17,563 bases of DNA from Butyriboletus loyo (GCA_038093515.1 JBBPSI010000378.1:1-17563), one strand, 5' to 3'; shown: positions 1 to 10,668, counted from the first letter of the stretch. A program made the numbers and translations. Notes: generated by a model not told the origin, from the sequence alone.

Positions 1-682
1 CGGGTTGTGCCATCAATCAAGGGAAAGTGCTCGACGCCTATGAGTTGTACATGGCAGCGGGGCTGTATCAATCCGCACACGACCTTGCAGTGGTCGAACT
101 AGCACCCGAGGCTGTGATTCGCCAAGACTTTGAGCTCTTGACATCCTTTTTCGAGCGAATGGCCAGCCAATCGATCGATGGATGGCATCTCAAGGGCAAG
201 GCACGTCCTCTTCCTTCCCTGTGCGCACTTTTTCTCACACTCGGCTATCAGGCCTATCTAGACTATGCCCACGCCATGACCCGCCTCCCCGAGCTCCACG
301 CGTCCCTCGCTGACGCCGCCGTTCCCGATGCGGCGGAAGAAATGGAATTCGAGAGCTTCGTGCGCACGATACCGAAATTGATGGGTATCCTTCCGGACGT
401 ACTGTATCTACAAAACGATCCGAGACACAAGGTCGCGTTGGCGGAGATGATGTCGGGATTGACGGCGGTGTTGGATCAGGTGAAGCCGCTTGCGCTCGTA
501 CGTCCTTTTTCTGTTGCCTGCTCGTTCTGTATTCATTTTTTTCTGATGGACATCTTGTGTCGGGTGTGTGGATGCAGGTACAATCACAGATTCGGTTGAT
601 AGGGATGGACGAGGCGACGAAAATGCGGCATATTCAGACGACGTCGCTCGAGCGGTTCATGCGGTCCATTCAGGTGTCATAA
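1..682 (+). CDS. Nup96/Nup145C-like nucleoporin, C-terminal part
   Basis: This is the 3' end of a gene that enters from the left edge. Exons are 1-200 (codons start at base 3), 252-497 and 578-682, ending in TAA at 680-682. The spliced product contains 'LDAYELYMAAGLYQSAHDLA' and 'AYLDYAHAMTRLPELH' and ends 'MRSIQVS'. From memory this resembles the alpha-helical C-terminal domain of Nup96/Nup145C, a scaffold protein of the Y-shaped (Nup84/Nup107) nuclear pore subcomplex. In fungi it is usually made as a Nup98-Nup96 precursor that cuts itself. Both introns are supported by frame: 201-251 is 51 nt, begins GC rather than GT, and its removal joins GK to AYLDY in frame; 498-577 is 80 nt with GTACGT..GCAG at phase 0. 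The N-terminal part lies outside the window, so the FG repeats and autoproteolytic site cannot be checked. Assignment is by recognition only. Confidence 0.8.
201..251 (+). other. GC-AG intron in the Nup96-like gene
   Basis: The intron begins GCACGT after AAG and ends CTATCAG. It is 51 nt, a multiple of three, and lacks an in-frame stop. A CTCAC branch-point-like motif lies at 234-238. The only nearby GT (205-206) would give a 47-nt intron that breaks the frame. If retained, it would add 17 residues to the conserved domain. Confidence 0.65.
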
Positions 683-1522
683 TGTTTGTGTTGTCTGACC
701 GGCATGTGTTCGATATTTGAATCACATTCCACCAGGAACCAAAAAAAAAACGACCCTGTGGAAGGTTCAAGCGCCGTCCATGCTTGAAGGATCTGAGAGA
801 TACTGGTTAGGATTACGACGAGCAACGAGTACCACATGTAGAAATCACTGCAGGTGTGAACGTTCGAATGGACTCTAGGAAATTATTAGAACGTGGGTGT
901 GTGTAGCAGCACACCCCAGGTACCAACAGATGTCAAATACCTCGGCGGCTTAGCGAAAGAAATGAAAAGAGACGAAAACGAAAGGAAGCGATGGTTTGAA
1001 GTACATAATGTGGGGGGGGATGAGAGAAAGAATGATGGCCTACTTAAAGGTAACTGTATTGACCGCAGATATGAGCCACGGTGATGCAACTTGAACAGAT
1101 CGGCACTGCCAGAGTAGTACTGTTGTTTCAGCCCGGGTCGTGAGGCCCAAAGGAGACATACTGCGGCCAATATTATTTTGTCATCCGAGAAAAGGAGGTC
1201 CAGGCAGACCTCCGAGTTCCTCCCTTGTGATGTGGTCTCGGCCAGAGATTGATAGACCGGGGGAACGGCATGATGATGCGAGAAGCATAGCATAGCAGCG
1301 AAAATATAAAGTCTAATACCATCAAAGGCGCAACGTCGATACGACCGGCGACGAGTTATAACCGTGGGAGAGATCTAAGTAAATGGTTCAAGCTACGAAC
1401 AGAACGAGATGGGTCGGTGTAGATGTGTAGAGCTATGTAGACTAGTCCAGCTAGCTGCTACCAATAAATATCGCTTGTTTCAAAAAAAAAAAAAGATTCA
1501 TGTAGGAGGGATGAGTACCGAT
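683..1522. other. intergenic stretch between two convergent genes
   Basis: This 840-bp stretch lies between the stop of the Nup96-like gene and the stop of the minus-strand DUF6593 gene, so it should hold both 3' UTRs. Short A-runs are seen near 740 and 1482. Open frames in it (for example minus 886-1293) have low-complexity, Ser/Leu-rich translations and match nothing I know. I see no convincing gene, RNA or repeat. Confidence 0.5.
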
Positions 1523-2272
1523 CTAATCAATGTTCTTGCCACATTGCAAGAGTGCAGTCGCCAGGACGGCAGCATCTATGAGACCAAGCTCGATCGCGCG
1601 AGGGGTCAGCTCGAGCACGACAGCGTCGTAGGTCTTCGTGATGCGAGCCAACCATTCCAACGAGCACGGAGCGAACAGCTAGTGTGGGGAAAAGGCAAAA
1701 AAAAAGAAAGTCAGAAATGGAGCACACAAATCGGGAGAAGGTGGACGGACATGCAGGAATCGGTCGAAAGGTGCCCAGGAATACTGGACGCCGTTGTGGA
1801 TCATGATTCGTGAGCTGTGAGCAGGAAGACGAGGACGCGAGTCAGTAATGAGGGACGAGCGACAGACGCGGCGGGCACGCGTGACGACGACGAACCGTCT
1901 ATCCGAGGACAGTCGCAACCATTGCCCGGCTGGCTGCTTCTCTGTGACGCCCTGCGCCTCGACCGTCGGATGACTCTGCCACTCGACGAGGGCGATATTA
2001 TGCCCCGCAGCGGTTTTGAGCAGGGTGAAGGCCAAACCCTGTCCGGAGCCATTGGTGACGAGGCGGTAATAAGTCTCTTTGGTGGGACCGACGACGTTAC
2101 AATCGAGGATGGTGGGATTCAAGGGCGTGAATCGGAACGTGACGAGCGTATGCAAGGGTGGGTCGACTGAAGATGACCTGGGATAGGGGAGTGCCCCAAA
2201 TATGGAAGGTGCATGGGAGGGATCAACGTTACTGGTAGCGTTCTGGGCGGAAAAGGGGTCGAGTCCGTACAT
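1523..2272 (-). CDS. DUF6593-domain protein
   Basis: Three exons on the minus strand: 2272-1896, 1814-1751 and 1678-1523 (TAG at 1525-1523). They total 597 nt, or 198 residues. Introns are 1895-1815 (81 nt, GTTCGT..ACAG, phase 2) and 1750-1679 (72 nt, GTCCGT..CTAG, phase 0). Splicing joins LSSDR to RSRIMIHNGVQYSW and then to LFAPCSLEWLARITKTYDAV, ending LLQCGKNID. The order of a beta-rich N-terminal core (around residues 35-120), 'W(L)xLSSDR', 'GxxYxW' and a C-terminal helical block with 'LELTPRAIELGLIDA' is the pattern I recall for DUF6593, an uncharacterised family common in basidiomycetes. No signal peptide or membrane segment is visible, and function is unknown. Start: first ATG of the open frame; a TATAT motif lies about 55 nt upstream at 2326-2330. 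Confidence 0.85.
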
Positions 2273-3890
2273 GCTCGGCAGTCTAAAGTTGTGCGTTGGG
2301 TCATTCGGGTATGCCTACACCTTCATATATGGGCGACGTGCTTTGAAGCTATGTTCGCTCCGCAGGCGAGTACGCAATCGGAGAGTACGCACGACATTGT
2401 GACGCACTACGTCTGTGTGCAGCAGCGGTTTGGGAGAGACGGGAACCAAACCAAGAGCGGATACTGTGCATTCACAGATGAATGTGTGTCGCCGAGTGAC
2501 GCGGGGGAGACAACTCGAAGAACAAGGTAGCTCGCGGTCCCTTGGCCGAACGCTGTGCCCGTCTGTGTCTCAAGGGCATCAAGGTGTCCTGCAAAGAGTT
2601 TCACCACCATGTCACCGAATATAAACTCCCACTTGATGTTACAGCTCATTGGACGCGCTATAACTATCGAGGGAAGATGACCTGGATTACTTAAAAGGAA
2701 ATGAACCGTGTTACGCTCCGCAATGGATATGAGACGGCATCACAAAGATGAATGTGAAACAGTACGACCGCTGTTCGTTTGCTTCAAGGTAGACGCATGG
2801 CACGAAAATTATGGTCAGGGACGTGCAAAAAAAAGAACATTGGAGCAAAGAGAGCTACTCTCGGCTGTAGTGTGTGTATGCAGTCACCGGTTTTCGGCAA
2901 CTTTTTCAACTCCGAGTGGGTTCGGGGCTTCAAGTTTCAAACTCTGACCGGAGATCCTTTTCGCTGGCTGTCCTCAAATCATAGCTAATCACCGAGCGAT
3001 AACGTTACGCGCAGTCTTTGAATGTTCCTTTGTGAGTGGTTGTTCAGATATCGACTGAGAACTACCGCAAGAGATCACAGCACTGGCAGGAGCCACGAGA
3101 ATCGAGGTACTACGTGGTAAGGTCGGTAATCCCGCAAAGACCGATCCATGTGACCGAGACCGACAAGCCCGAGATGGGAGCCCTACATATACGAAGCGTT
3201 GATTGGCGTCGAGAGGAACTTCGATCTCGTCCGGCCCACCACAGGGGATGTCATGCTTTTGAACGTGATGACCTAGTTCTCACTCGCAACTGCAAGTAGG
3301 TCATAGAACTGCCGAGGGATCAGTGCACGAAGCATTCGGCGTCGTGACGAACGATGGAACTACGGCCACCAACTAGCAACCTGTTAACTAGCCGAAAGTA
3401 AGGCACAATCCGCGCTATCGTATTGAGAGTCCGCTATCTAGCTTATATACAGTATTGGACCAGCACCTGTGCCAACAAAAAGTAGGTGGCTCGTATTCTA
3501 CAACACAACAATTTTCAATGCATCAGACACTAAGGATGGGTTGATATGTATTTAAACAGCTACCATTAAAAATATAGAGTGCATCTGAAGTGTTTTTCTA
3601 TTGTAGAAATGGAAACAAAATTCGGTGCTTTATCGTGCATACCCCGTCCCTTGTGCCAGCACCGAAAAGAGTAAATTAGTAAGATATCTATTATCATTCC
3701 GTCACATCATGAGATTATCTCAGCAATCACATCTATGCGCTCCCACCGTATCAGAATCATCGTCGTTCCCATCAGCTGCTTCCTCTTCGTTGCCTCTGGC
3801 CCAGCTGCTTCAAATGTAGGCTTAGGAAACCATGGCTCGAGTTTCCACAGCTTGGGCTGTGGAAACTGTTGTTACCACGTGACTGTATCG
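2273..3890. other. gene-poor stretch with exon-like fragments
   Basis: I see no complete gene here. The proximal part should carry the promoter of the minus-strand DUF6593 gene. Two plus-strand stretches have protein-like composition: 2500-2694 (listed separately) and 3154-3276, which reads 'WEPYIYEALIGVERNFDL' and '..GDVMLLNVMT' before TAG at 3274-3276. Just upstream, 3054-3198 in another frame reads 'LPQEITALAGATRIEVLRG'. I could not join these with in-phase splice sites. They may be remnants of a broken gene or chance frames. A CACGTG hexamer lies at 3876-3881. Confidence 0.3.
2500..2694 (+). pseudogene. exon-like fragment, unknown protein tail
   Basis: An open frame of 64 codons follows a TGA at 2497-2499 and ends in TAA at 2692-2694. 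It contains 'RCARLCLKGIKVSCKEFHHH' and 'LPLDVTAHWTRYNYRGKMTW'. Its residue mix (aromatic, Cys, His and charged residues, little bias) looks more like real coding sequence than the shadow frames around it. No start codon or upstream exon could be linked. I do not recognise the family; it could be the last exon of a decayed gene. Confidence 0.2.
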
Positions 3891-4142
3891 GACGCCCAAA
3901 GTTTTGTCGTTCGTGGTCAAATGGTGTTCCTCCAAAGTCATAGGACCTCTCGCCTCTAAGTTTCAACGCCGAGCGGCGCCTGTCTGGTTCAGTAAGATTC
4001 TTATCTCCAACATCACTTTACGAGGACACGTGCCCACTGCCCACTCCACCCGCCCAATCGAGAGATCACCAAGCTGATCATCTGGACGTATTCTTCAAGT
4101 TGTGCACTTACCCACTGCACTGGTCACCCGCGGAACATTCGA
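3891..4142 (+). repeat. diverged upstream unit A1 of duplicated segment
   Basis: This stretch aligns by eye with 8960-9150. Shared blocks include 'gcccaaag.tttgtcgt', 'tcctccaaagtcat' (tttctccaaagtcat in the other copy), 'ctctcgcctcta', 'gaggacacgtgcccac' and 'cggaacattc'. It lies directly upstream of a second, more diverged version (A2, 4193-4500), so the upstream region of the duplicated gene is itself repeated in tandem here. It carries CACGTG at 4027-4032 and no gene of its own that I can support. Confidence 0.65.
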
Positions 4143-4192
4143 AAGTGTTATTTACGACTCTAATCCATCACCAGCTTGCCCAACAGTCTGTA

Positions 4193-5142
4193 ATGCCCAA
4201 CGTTTTATCGTCTCATCCGCTGCGCCGCTTACGTTATTTCCCCCGGTCATAGGACGCCCCGGCTGTAGGTTTTAAAGCCAAGAGAGGGTCTGGCCCAGTA
4301 AGTTTCGTCATCGTTGAGCTATCATTGTTATCTACGGCGTCTTTACGAGGTCACGTGCTCACTTTATTTCCGCTTTCCAACGTAGCTGTCCAATCAAGCG
4401 ATCATGAAGCTGATCGTCCGGGCGTATCCCTAGACGCTTAAAAGGTATCCTCATCCACTGATTCACCCACGCAACATTCAGAACCCCCCCCCTCACTGAC
4501 ATGGCGCCTCGACAATCATCCCTTTTCAATCTGCACGAGCCTAACGTGTAAGTTCGCCATCATACCAAGTCTGATCCGTTCAAGACGTTTTTAACCAACG
4601 ATAAGGATCAGCCATGATTCCGACTCGAACGGTTACACGCCTCAGTCCGACGACGAAGGTGAAGCCCACAAAAAGTCTGTCAGTTACTATTCGATTTTGA
4701 GATGGAAGATTTAATCTACTCTCGTCATCAGCACCCCAAGATTCGTTGGGCGTGGAGAGCAAGATGAATATTCAGCAACACACCGAACTGGCACACGGTG
4801 CGTTACCCTATGTTGCTCTTTTCGAATCGGGTTTCATTGGACTTCGACTTGGTGATATTAGTACTCAGGGCTCCCCAACGAACACAGGCAGTACAGGGGT
4901 CCGGGTGGACATGACGGGGCCCAAGCGGTTAGTTGCTTTCCATCACGCTTATGATTCGGTGTGACTGAGCGTCCTGTCTTCAAGTGCTCCCAACAGCGCT
5001 AACTATCCAGAAATAGCTAAAGGTTGTGTGGACAGACCCGCAAAAGGGCCTCGACGCTAAGAAACATGGCTTCATACTGTGGGGTCCGATGGCCAATACC
5101 CTTGCTCGTCAATATATTGTCGAGTTACAAGCATAACATCTT
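4193..5142 (+). repeat. duplicated segment, copy A
   Basis: This copy matches 8960-9815 in the same orientation. The upstream part (4193-4500) is strongly diverged. From about 4612 to 4870 the copies are nearly identical: from the AAG before GTGAAG to GATATTAGTA only about four differences are seen. Similarity falls again after 4870 and ends near 'gcataacatctt' at 5131-5142. The two copies bracket the 13-exon minus-strand gene. No terminal inverted repeat or target duplication was seen, so this looks like segmental duplication rather than a transposon. Confidence 0.75.
4501..4964 (+). CDS. unrecognised 108-residue protein, copy A
   Basis: Proposed exons are 4501-4547, 4612-4658 and 4732-4964 (TGA). 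Introns are 4548-4611 (GTAAGT..TCAG, phase 2) and 4659-4731 (GTGAAG..TCAG, phase 1). The same three exon lengths (47, 47, 233 nt) and phases hold in the second copy at 9164-9631, which is the main support. The product starts 'MAPRQSSLFN', has an acidic, Ser-rich stretch ('SDSNGYTPQSDDE', about residues 19-31) and a hydrophobic stretch ('ALPYVALFESGFIGLRLG'). I do not recognise a domain. If the weak second donor (GTGAAG) is not used, exon 2 runs on to TAA at 4712-4714 and gives a product of about 49 residues ending 'SYYSILRWKI'. Substitutions between copies are mostly amino-acid changing, so it may be relaxed or a pseudogene. A CACGTG lies at 4352-4357, 144 nt before the ATG. Confidence 0.4.
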
Positions 5143-5297
5143 TCACGTAGTACTGAACGGGTATCTGATAGCATTGTTGTTACGTAACCCAAACATACAT
5201 ATCGACCCCAAGTCGGCCAATTTTACCCCGTTCCCACCCAACGTTCCCAAGTCGCATGGGGTCAATGAACTAGACCGCGCGAGAGTCGGCCCAGAAG

Positions 5298-8200
5298 TTA
5301 GGTATTTGGTGAATCGACAACGACCTGAAACCTCGCGATGTCCCGCATGGCATGACCCTCGCCAGGAGGGGATTCGGACATCATGAAGTTTCGAGTCAAT
5401 GGTGATATGCACCCGCGGAGAAAACCCAACCACACTGGCGGTATGGCGAGAGACACCTTGCCGCTTCCTTCCTCCTCCTCTACCTTATGCTCCACCTGGT
5501 TCGGGTCAGGTTGAAACCACCAGAAGTCGCACCGATCTCGAGCCGTCCAGATACACCACACAACCAAGACGGATCCCACGAACATGGAAGTCCCCGCCCA
5601 AGCTCGTGAGGCCGTATCGGCTAGATAATACCACTGAACCGCGAAAGCTGCAAAGAAAAGCAACATGCTAGAGGAAAGTATACTCAGGGAAAGCAATCAC
5701 CACGACATCCACGGCACTTACCCCCACATGAGGAAAGCATGCGGTAGGCTGTAAACGATGGCGAGCGTCTCAAGACCGTGCCTTTCGTGTCGTAATTCAT
5801 GCAAAAATTTAGCCTGTTCCAGTCAGAGATCTCACACATATCAGAGAGATATGATGCACTGACAGCTTCGAACGGGGTATTCCTCGCCTCGGTTCGGCTA
5901 TGCCCCATGAAGACCAAACCAAGGATGATGCTCGCCATACTTGCTACTAGTGACGAATAACCGAGGATTTGCACAGGTAAAGTGCCAATGCCCGATTGTT
6001 TGGGAAGAAAGGCGACGTTGGCGTTCAGGAGTACAGTTGCCTGGAAGTGGTCAAATTATCTTGTTCAAGACTTGGGGATTTGGTCTGCTTACCAGCACAC
6101 TGATTTCTTGGAGTTGGGATTTCAGCTTATCGACGAACATGTTCCACTTATCTTTGCTCGCGATGTCGTCGACAAAGATTCTGTGTAACAACCGCACGTT
6201 GTCCACGGGTACCATGAATAACAGCGGTGCAAGGATCGTCATGAGTAGCGAAGGGTGGTATCTCCATCCATGGATCGTTTGGTCAAAACGGAGGCGCGCA
6301 CAATCTTCCCCATGAAAATTGAGAAAGTAGTTATGATCTGCAATTGTGAACAGGAAACGTTGGAGAGCATGCTGAAGACATACAGAATATACGCATGACT
6401 CGACCTGGAGAGCATTAGTGAGCGTTCTGTGAACTAATGAATTATACTCAATTCACCGATAATAACCGCGCAGTATCCACGTCCATGCTTTTTGGTCTTT
6501 GCGGCTAAGCAAGCGAGAGGTGAGTTATGCGTATGTTACTGAAATGTATAACCTACGGTCAATTTCGTTAATGAGAGATAAGTAATTCTTTAGTTCCTCG
6601 GGGTTTAGAGGGCATGACGACCTATGCGACGTTAAGTGATCTGTAGTTCTAACTGTTCAGTACACATACAACAGCGGGGGCGAAACACTCACCACATGTA
6701 GCATGAAGAATCATATCCACCACCTCGTCTTTCAACTCTTGAGTAACCTCGCAGAAGTTTGGGTAGAGATCCCAGTGGCTCCTGGTGTTGCATTAGACCA
6801 CCAATACATCATATGCGACTATACATCCGATAGTGCGTCAGGCTCATAAACATCTTACAATACACGACTTACATATGTGGCGCACCAGTATTGTGTTTGG
6901 ATAGCCAACCCTAATGGATTCAAGTTGTTTTGTGAGCCCTGAAGGGCTAGCAGCCTGGAATTTACCTTTGTGGGGAGGCGAGAGGATACCTCGACAATCC
7001 TTGAGGATATCATACCCTTCCCATTCATCCAACCAGAAAATACACCTGGTTCGTGGGTTCACGAAATAATAGAAACAAACCACGCCTTGCCCCTCTCCCT
7101 TGGGTTCCAAAACCAGCTGAACTTCCTCGACTTTCAGGTATTCGGAGAGGTTTCGCTCCTTGATCTCAGTGGCCAGCTCCGAAAACAGGAATTTTCTGTA
7201 GTACTCGATGTCCTTGTGGATCCATTCATTGCATATGTTCACTTCCGTAAACGTTTTCTACAGGTACAACTTCAGATATAATGATAACAACATCCCACAT
7301 CAGAATCACTAACCGACTCGTCATGCACGAAGTAAAGAGCACCTTCTGGGTGCTGGTAGGCTTTCCACTCCATCGGGACGTCCTCTCTGAAAACGGAAGT
7401 TAAATGTGAGATCTACCTCTGACGCAGCAATGAACGAACGGCGTATCATGGTACTGGTATGTCATCGCATCAATCGTGTAATTGGTTTCGGATGGATCTC
7501 TGGGGTGTCACATGAGCTTTGGGCCGCATCGAATATTCCATGTACGCTACCTGATCGCACGGTTTGCATACCGGAGTTCACCATTGACTGACATCGCGCG
7601 GACAAAGCCTTTCGCAAGGATCGGATCCCCAGGGCGATTTGGATTATCCGCACTCGGTGAGGCAATGATGATGTCGGGGGTGGCAGTACTGCCTAGTTCA
7701 GCGTTTCTCAAAGTGGGAGAAGGCGAAGGACTCTGGACAAATGCACCTTGGTCACGAGCTGGGGTTCGTGGACGAGTAGGTGGGCCACAATACTTTCGAT
7801 ATGAAGCTCGCCCGATTGAATTTCGAGAGGCGTAGGATCTTTGTGAGATGGATTTCTGTGAAGAAGATTTTATTGACAATGGCGTTGTACTCCGACAAGG
7901 TTTCGATTCATTTATATCGGGATTATGGGCTGCATGCGGGAATGGCCCGACGCCAGTGCTCTCGGGTGGTGTCTCCAGTGTAAAGCCAACCGTTTGACGA
8001 AGCGGACTGGGAGGGTGAAGTGCGTGCGTCAGCGGGGTCGGTGTATGACTGTCATAGTGAGTGTGGATAGTAGTACTAGAATCTGGCCGAAGGATAGAGT
8101 CGGTCACAACTTGTGGCGTGTCGTGATTGACCGAACTGGGCTCATCGTGAAGTGAAGTCTGACTGGTCATCCATGGGATATCGTGCGAGTGGCGCCTTGC

Positions 8201-8545
8201 TGGGGTGGGTGAATATGGGATAAGGTGATGACCAGACGCACTTCTTGCATTGGCGTAAGGCGAGTCCACGGGAGAAGGCCGACTACGTTCATGGGCATCG
8301 GAGGGTTCGGACGATGGAACATTCATGGCGCATACGACGCCATTATCCGGAGTGGCTGATGAAGTAGCTGGTCCTTGACGCTGGTGGAGGGATGGCCTGC
8401 GTGGGCCTGAACGTGTCCACCGACGAAGGGAAACGAGCAATGCGAACAAGCGATTTATCAGCCTACAGAATGGCAACTCGCGGATGGATGCCAGGAATTT
8501 CAGAAAACGACTCAGCAATTGAGTCCTCGGTATCGACAGTGACAT
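5298..8545 (-). CDS. WW-like, multi-membrane-span protein, 13 exons
   Basis: Exons (minus): 8545-7551, 7499-7455, 7386-7314, 7257-6966, 6910-6886, 6781-6693, 6640-6557, 6504-6448, 6404-6384, 6337-6093, 6040-5864, 5813-5722, 5667-5298. They total 2565 nt, 854 residues, with all phases consistent. Residues 1-45 form a basic, hydrophobic helix (RFLKFLASIRELPFCRLI); about 46-330 is low-complexity Ser/Pro/Thr. A WW-like segment follows near 350-375 ('VPMEWKAYQHPEGALYF'), then a conserved middle ('FYYFVNPRTRCIFWLDEWE', 'DHLTSHRSS', 'YFLNFHGEDCARL'). The C-terminus has about four to five hydrophobic spans, near 586-602 ('LLMTILAPLLFMV'), 643-655 ('ATVLLNANVAFL'), 668-688, 720-745 and 758-774. I recall this layout from Agaricomycete hypothetical proteins; the function is unknown. 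The start (first ATG of the long exon) and the low-complexity exon are the least certain parts. Confidence 0.75.
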
Positions 8546-8959
8546 CGAGCGAAACGGAGAGTGGGTTTGGGCGATTTCCCACTACCCAGCCAGTGGACAG
8601 GCTATGTATATCAGGCATTCCAACACGTGCAGTCAGGTAATTACCCATGCACATCCTGTGCGTAGTCTCTCCAAACTGACCTGAAAATTCGAGATCAGAA
8701 GACAGGGCCACAGCATGTTCGAGCGCCTTTCGCTTGACGCTATCTAAGTACTTGACCGACCAGCGAAATCGACGATCGTGCATGGGTGTCGGATGAGGCA
8801 GAGCAGTGTGAGTTTTGCCATTGGGATGGCACAAACACACCATTAAATCCGTTTGGTGTAGCCGAGGGTACGAAGAGTTCACGGGGTCCTCGGTGCAGAC
8901 ATTCAGATGACATCATCAAGGTCGAAATCTGGTATGAGGTGGTCTAACGTTTACTTGTA
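8546..8959. other. upstream region of the 13-exon gene
   Basis: This 414-bp stretch separates the proposed start at 8545 from duplicated copy B. A minus-strand open frame (8882-8463) crosses it and contains 'RRFRWSVKYLDSVKRKALE'. It overlaps the first exon in another frame, and I cannot splice it to the gene with confidence. It may hold a 5' exon or leader; otherwise I see nothing definite. Confidence 0.35.
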
Positions 8960-9815
8960 GATGCCCAAAGCTTTGTCGTCCCGTAGGTCAAATGGTATTT
9001 CTCCAAAGTCATCGGTCCTCTCGCCTCTACGTTTCGACGCCGATTCTTATTTCCAACGAGGACACGTGCCCACTCGAGATCACCATGCTGATCATATCTC
9101 GGCGTATTCTTGTGCCCTCACCCACTGCACTGATCACTCGCGGAACATTCAAAACCGTCCCCCATGGCATCCAAACAACACGTACTTTCCAAATCGCGCA
9201 AGCCCAACGAGTAAGTTCGCCATCGCACCATTGAAGTCTGATCCGTTCAGCACATTTTGAATCATCAATAACGATCAGCAACAATTCTGACTCGGACGGT
9301 TACACGCCTCAGTACGACAATGAAGGTGAAGCCCACAAAAAGTCTGTCAGTTACTATTCGATTTTGAGATGGCAGATTTAATCTACTCTCGTCATCAGGA
9401 CCCCAAGATTGGTTGAGCGTGGAGAGCAAGATGAATATTCAGCAACACACCGAACTGGCACACGGTGCGTTACCCTATGTTGCTCTTTTCGAATCGGGTT
9501 TCATTGGACTTCGACTTGGTGATATTAGTACCAAGGGCTCCCCAACGAGCGCAGGCAGTACAGGCGCCCGGGCGGACATGACGGGGCCCAAGCGGTTAGT
9601 TGCTCTCCATCATGCTTATGGTTCGGTGTGACTAAGCGTTCCACCTTCAAGTGCTCCTCCCAACACCGGGGCTCATTGCTCAGACAGAGTTAAAAGTTTT
9701 ATGAGCGGACCCCCAAAAGGGCCTCGACGCTAAGAAACATGGCATCCGTGGGGTCCAATGGCCAATACCCTTGTTCATTATGAGATATGTTGTCGAGTTA
9801 TAAGCATAGCATCTT
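8960..9815 (+). repeat. duplicated segment, copy B
   Basis: This is the second copy of the segment at 4193-5142, with its upstream part closer to A1 (3891-4142) than to A2. It starts at 'gatgcccaaag', carries CACGTG at 9063-9068, and fades out near 'gcatagcatctt' (9804-9815). Compared with copy A it has only one upstream unit and differs by small insertions and deletions outside the exons. Confidence 0.75.
9164..9631 (+). CDS. unrecognised 108-residue protein, copy B
   Basis: Proposed exons are 9164-9210, 9279-9325 and 9399-9631 (TGA). Introns are 9211-9278 (GTAAGT..TCAG) and 9326-9398 (GTGAAG..TCAG). The first exon product, 'MASKQHVLSKSRKPN', is largely unlike that of copy A although its length and donor are the same. 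Exons 2 and 3 match closely ('SDSDGYTPQYDNE', 'VESKMNIQQHTELAHGALPY'). Between copies, exon 3 has roughly ten replacement and three silent changes by my count, while intron 2 (73 nt) has one. That is not the pattern of a protein under strong constraint. The gene sits 5' of the divergently oriented 13-exon gene. Readthrough of the second donor ends at TAA in '..ILRWQI'. Function unknown. Confidence 0.4.
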
Positions 9816-10079
9816 GTAAACTACAGATGACTTCTTGTCCTTTGTCCGAGTACATGTATACCTATGCAGAATATTAGGAATGTTCCAGGAACATTTGGGT
9901 CACACAAGTTATTTGCATATGATAATATGAACACTCATTGAATTCAATGCCACAACGAAACAGGAATAGGGGAGGGTAATACTAGAACATGAAGACATGC
10001 CACAAAGTAAGACATTGATACACTTTCATACAACCATCCGATACGACCCATGTATACGTCTGAATGGATTGCAATCGTG

Positions 10080-10668
<589 letters not shown>

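Noticed and set aside
886..1293. Minus-strand open frame of 135 codons
   Set aside because: Low-complexity Ser/Leu/Pro translation, no family pattern, and it lies in the expected 3' UTR region of two convergent genes.
3891..5142. Duplicated segment as a DNA transposon or MITE
   Set aside because: No terminal inverted repeats or target duplication were seen at either copy.
7482..8640. Plus-strand open frames opposite the first exon of the 13-exon gene
   Set aside because: The minus-strand frame is longer and splices in phase into conserved exons; the plus frames match nothing.
8463..8882. Minus-strand frame of 139 codons as an extra gene or first exon
   Set aside because: It overlaps the first exon in a different frame and no in-phase junction was convincing. 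Left open as a possible 5' exon.
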